64,000 nt of DNA from NCBI GenBank assembly GCA_003224235.1, contig QHYU01000137.1, forward strand, positions 1 to 64,000, given 5' to 3'. Below, piece after piece: positions 62,080 to 64,000 of this stretch. The first letter of the stretch is position 1; each line of letters opens with the position of its first letter. The notes beneath the pieces were generated by a model. The model had not been told where the DNA came from. It made no database searches and saw only the letters and a list, made by a program, of their open reading frames with translations. The translations under genes and the position numbers were made by a program. Origin of the DNA: Acidobacteriota bacterium (GTDB lineage Bacteria; Acidobacteriota; Terriglobia; Acidiferrales; UBA7541).

Positions 62080-63012
62080 TTATCCCCGCCCCCGCAGCGA
62101 CTCCGCCGCAAGGCTCCGCAAGACGAACCAGCAGTTCGCCGGACGCTCCGCGAGGCGCCGCATGAAGTAAGGACACCACTCCGTGCCGAACGGCACGTAG
62201 ATCCGCAGCGGGTGCCCTTGCTCGCGCAACTGCTGTTGGAGATCGCGCCGCACCCCGTAAATCATCTGGAATTCGTAGCGGTCTGGCGCCAGCCCGCGCT
62301 GGCGCAAAAGCTCCCGGGCGTGGTCGAGCATGGCCGGGTCGTGCGTGGCGATGGCAGGGAAAAAGCGCCCGTCGAGGAGGCGTCCGAGCAGGCGGCGATA
62401 GCTGGCATCGACATCGCTTTTCTTCTGGTACGCGAGGTGGGGAGGCTCGCGGTACGCGCCTTTTACCAGCCGGAGCTTGGGTGCGAGCGGTGCCAGGCGT
62501 TCGATGTCTTTCTCAATGCGGTAAAGATAGGCCTGGATGGCCAGGCCGACGTTGTCAAACCGCCGGCGTGTGGCCTCGAAGATGTCCAGCGTCAAGTCGG
62601 TGTAGGCTGTGCCTTCCATATCCATTTCGATGGTGCGGCCCAGACTCGCTGCCGCGGCGGCGATTTCGATGGTGAGCCTCTGGCATAGGTCGCGATCGAG
62701 ATCGAGCCCCAATTGCGTAAGCTTGATGGAAACATTGCCGTCTAGGCCCTGGGCGTTGAGCTGGCGTGTCATCTCGATGTAGCTTTCCCGCGCGCGCTCG
62801 GCCTCCCCGGCCGTGCGGACATTCTCGCCGAGGTGATTCAGGCTGACGCGCCGCCCGGCGCGGCCGAGTTCCGCGCTGGCGGCGAGCGCTTCCTGGAGCG
62901 TCTCGCCGGCGATAAATCGCCGGGCGAAGCCGTAGCGCATCCCGCGCCGCGCAATGGCGTCGGTGACTCCCTTCTTTGTCGAGAGCCAGAATATGAAGTT
63001 GCGTACCAGCAT
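62080..63012 (-). CDS. Proline dehydrogenase
   Basis: A 310-residue monofunctional PRODH barrel oxidising L-proline to pyrroline-5-carboxylate with FAD. It has SLNHLGENVRT, VSIKLTQLGLDLD, IEMDMEGTAYTDLTLDIF, LRLVKGAYREPPHLAYQKKSDVDASY and the C-terminal FAD/quinone region RIYVPFGTEWCPYFMRRLAERPAN. No P5C dehydrogenase domain is fused. The aldehyde dehydrogenase at 51916-53412 is not adjacent and is not assigned to this step. Confidence 0.93.
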   Translation of the reverse strand: MLVRNFIFWLSTKKGVTDAIARRGMRYGFARRFIAGETLQEALAASAELGRAGRRVSLNHLGENVRTAGEAERARESYIEMTRQLNAQGLDGNVSIKLTQLGLDLDRDLCQRLTIEIAAAAASLGRTIEMDMEGTAYTDLTLDIFEATRRRFDNVGLAIQAYLYRIEKDIERLAPLAPKLRLVKGAYREPPHLAYQKKSDVDASYRRLLGRLLDGRFFPAIATHDPAMLDHARELLRQRGLAPDRYEFQMIYGVRRDLQQQLREQGHPLRIYVPFGTEWCPYFMRRLAERPANCWFVLRSLAAESLRGRG

Positions 63013-63076
63013 CGTTGTCTCAAGCTGGCTCCGGCGTCTGCCCCAAGTCAGACCTGCCGGTGCTAGGCGAAAACCT

Positions 63077-63116
63077 GTGAGAGATTCCTCGCCCGCCCCG
63101 GCGGGCTCGGAATGAC
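63077..63116. repeat. Half copy of the GTCATTCCGAGC palindromic family
   Basis: GTGAGAGATTCCTCGCCCGC, then CCCGGCGGGCTCGGAATGAC, nearly identical to the right half of the copy at 56394-56461. Confidence 0.7.
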
Positions 63117-63228
63117 AAAGAGCGGCTTGGCGGCGTCACCCCGCTTCTGCTGGTGTTCGCAATGACACCAGCGCATCCGCTTGCTTGGCGAGAAACGACA
63201 GCAACCGGGCTTTGCTGATTGTTGACGC

Positions 63229-64000
63229 CTACTTCCTCTGCTCCAGTTTCACATCCGCCGTGACCCGCTCGGCGCCGCGCTGCACGGTGACGCGGACAAC
63301 TTCTCCGGGCTTGTGGGTCCGGAGGGCGTAGGTGAAATCGTAGAGGTTCTTGATCTCCTTGCCGGCAAACTCCACCAGGATGTCGCCGCCCTTGAGCCCG
63401 GCCTTTGCCGCGGGCGAGCCATCGCGCACATCAGCGAACTTCACGCCGGCGACCTCTTCGCCCATATCCGGGATCGACCCGAAGTACGCGCCGTAGCCTC
63501 CGCCGCCTCCGCCTACGGGCCGCGGTTCAGCCACGCGGACAAACTGCGGCCGTTCAGGTAGTGCGGAGAGCGCCATCGCCGCGCGCAGAGCGAGGTCGGC
63601 GACGCGCGCTTCCTCAGCCGGCAGGATGCGGTCGGCGGTATCCGACGGTTTGTGGTAATCGGCGTGCAGGCCGGAGAAGAAGAAAAGGACGGGAATATTC
63701 TTGACGTAAAACGAGGTGTGGTCGCTGGAGCCGTAGCCGCCAGCCGAGTAGGTAAGTTGCAGGCCGGTGCGGTTCGCCTGCTCAAGGATCTGCTTGAATA
63801 CCGGCGAGGTGCCGACACCGCCGACGTTGAGTTTAGCGTCGCGCGCCCGGCCCACCATGTCGAGATTAAGCATGGCCACGGTGCGCTCGAGCGGCCAGAG
63901 AGGGTTCCTGGTGTAGTAGGCCGAGCCCAGGAGCCCCAACTCCTCGCCCGAAAATGCGATGAAGACAATGCTGCGCTGCAAGTCGCGCCGCCGTGCCGCG
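63229..64000 (-). CDS. M28-family metallopeptidase with C-terminal PDZ domain, N-terminus cut by window edge
   Basis: The visible 257 residues carry the end of an M28 aminopeptidase domain: IVFIAFSGEELGLLGSAYY (metal/catalytic Glu pair), LNLDMVGR (Asp), and HADYHKPSDTADRI (His and Asp). A Gly-rich linker and a PDZ domain follow (VRDGSPAAKAGLKGGDILVEFAGKEIKNLYDF). Such proteins are usually exported zinc aminopeptidases. The reading frame continues past the right edge (AARRRDLQRSIVF), so the signal peptide and first half are missing. Confidence 0.92.
   Translation of the reverse strand, partial: AARRRDLQRSIVFIAFSGEELGLLGSAYYTRNPLWPLERTVAMLNLDMVGRARDAKLNVGGVGTSPVFKQILEQANRTGLQLTYSAGGYGSSDHTSFYVKNIPVLFFFSGLHADYHKPSDTADRILPAEEARVADLALRAAMALSALPERPQFVRVAEPRPVGGGGGGYGAYFGSIPDMGEEVAGVKFADVRDGSPAAKAGLKGGDILVEFAGKEIKNLYDFTYALRTHKPGEVVRVTVQRGAERVTADVKLEQRK

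Overview
The window looks like chromosome from a GC-rich, diderm, soil-type bacterium, most likely an acidobacterium. The reasons are an Oar-like TonB-dependent receptor of about 1300 residues with an N-terminal carboxypeptidase-regulatory-like domain, several MacB-type permeases lacking an ATPase partner, a DUF1343 (NamZ) protein fused to a serine hydrolase, and intergenic spaces full of short dispersed palindromes. The taxonomic call is inference. No rRNA, tRNA, CRISPR array, transposase, integrase or plasmid/phage gene was seen.

Left part (0-26 kb): a CsoR regulator and a YHS-type copper P-type ATPase with a strong promoter; a MacA-like adaptor with two MacB-type permeases; a quinol:fumarate reductase operon frdABCD on the minus strand; a second pair of MacB-type permeases; a TlpA thioredoxin; a GT2 glycosyltransferase; a tightly overlapped pterin operon (two PTPS paralogues and folE); rpsO-pnp; a CADD/PqqC-like diiron protein; and the large TonB-dependent receptor.

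Middle (26-40 kb): a cell-wall sugar salvage region. murA and murQ are followed by a secreted NagZ fused to a beta-lactamase-fold serine hydrolase. A divergent gene encodes the reverse arrangement, a beta-lactamase-fold serine hydrolase fused to NamZ (DUF1343). Next come a BtuF-like protein, an APC permease, a sodium:solute symporter and a BadF/MurK-like sugar kinase. Together they suggest stepwise exo-degradation of peptidoglycan outside the cytoplasm, uptake of GlcNAc and MurNAc, phosphorylation, and conversion to GlcNAc-6-phosphate.

Right part (40-64 kb): small hypothetical, DinB and PilZ genes and an AbrB-PIN pair, then a complete reductive pyrimidine catabolism cluster: dihydropyrimidinase, PreT, PreA, an NCS1 permease, an aldehyde dehydrogenase, a class III aminotransferase and a nitrilase-type beta-ureidopropionase. 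The cluster is interrupted by an NDH-2 gene and by a pentapeptide-repeat/membrane gene broken by a 76-bp deletion within its 150-bp tandem repeats. The end holds a BrkB-like membrane protein, a PilZ pair, proline dehydrogenase and a partial M28 peptidase.

The most unusual signal is a family of about 110-130-bp palindromic repeats with arms like AACCACAGATGAACACGGAT (three paired copies, two single arms). They supply coding sequence to adjacent genes: the start codon and signal-peptide core of the serine hydrolase-NamZ protein, and the C-terminal tails and stop codons of the sodium symporter and PreT.
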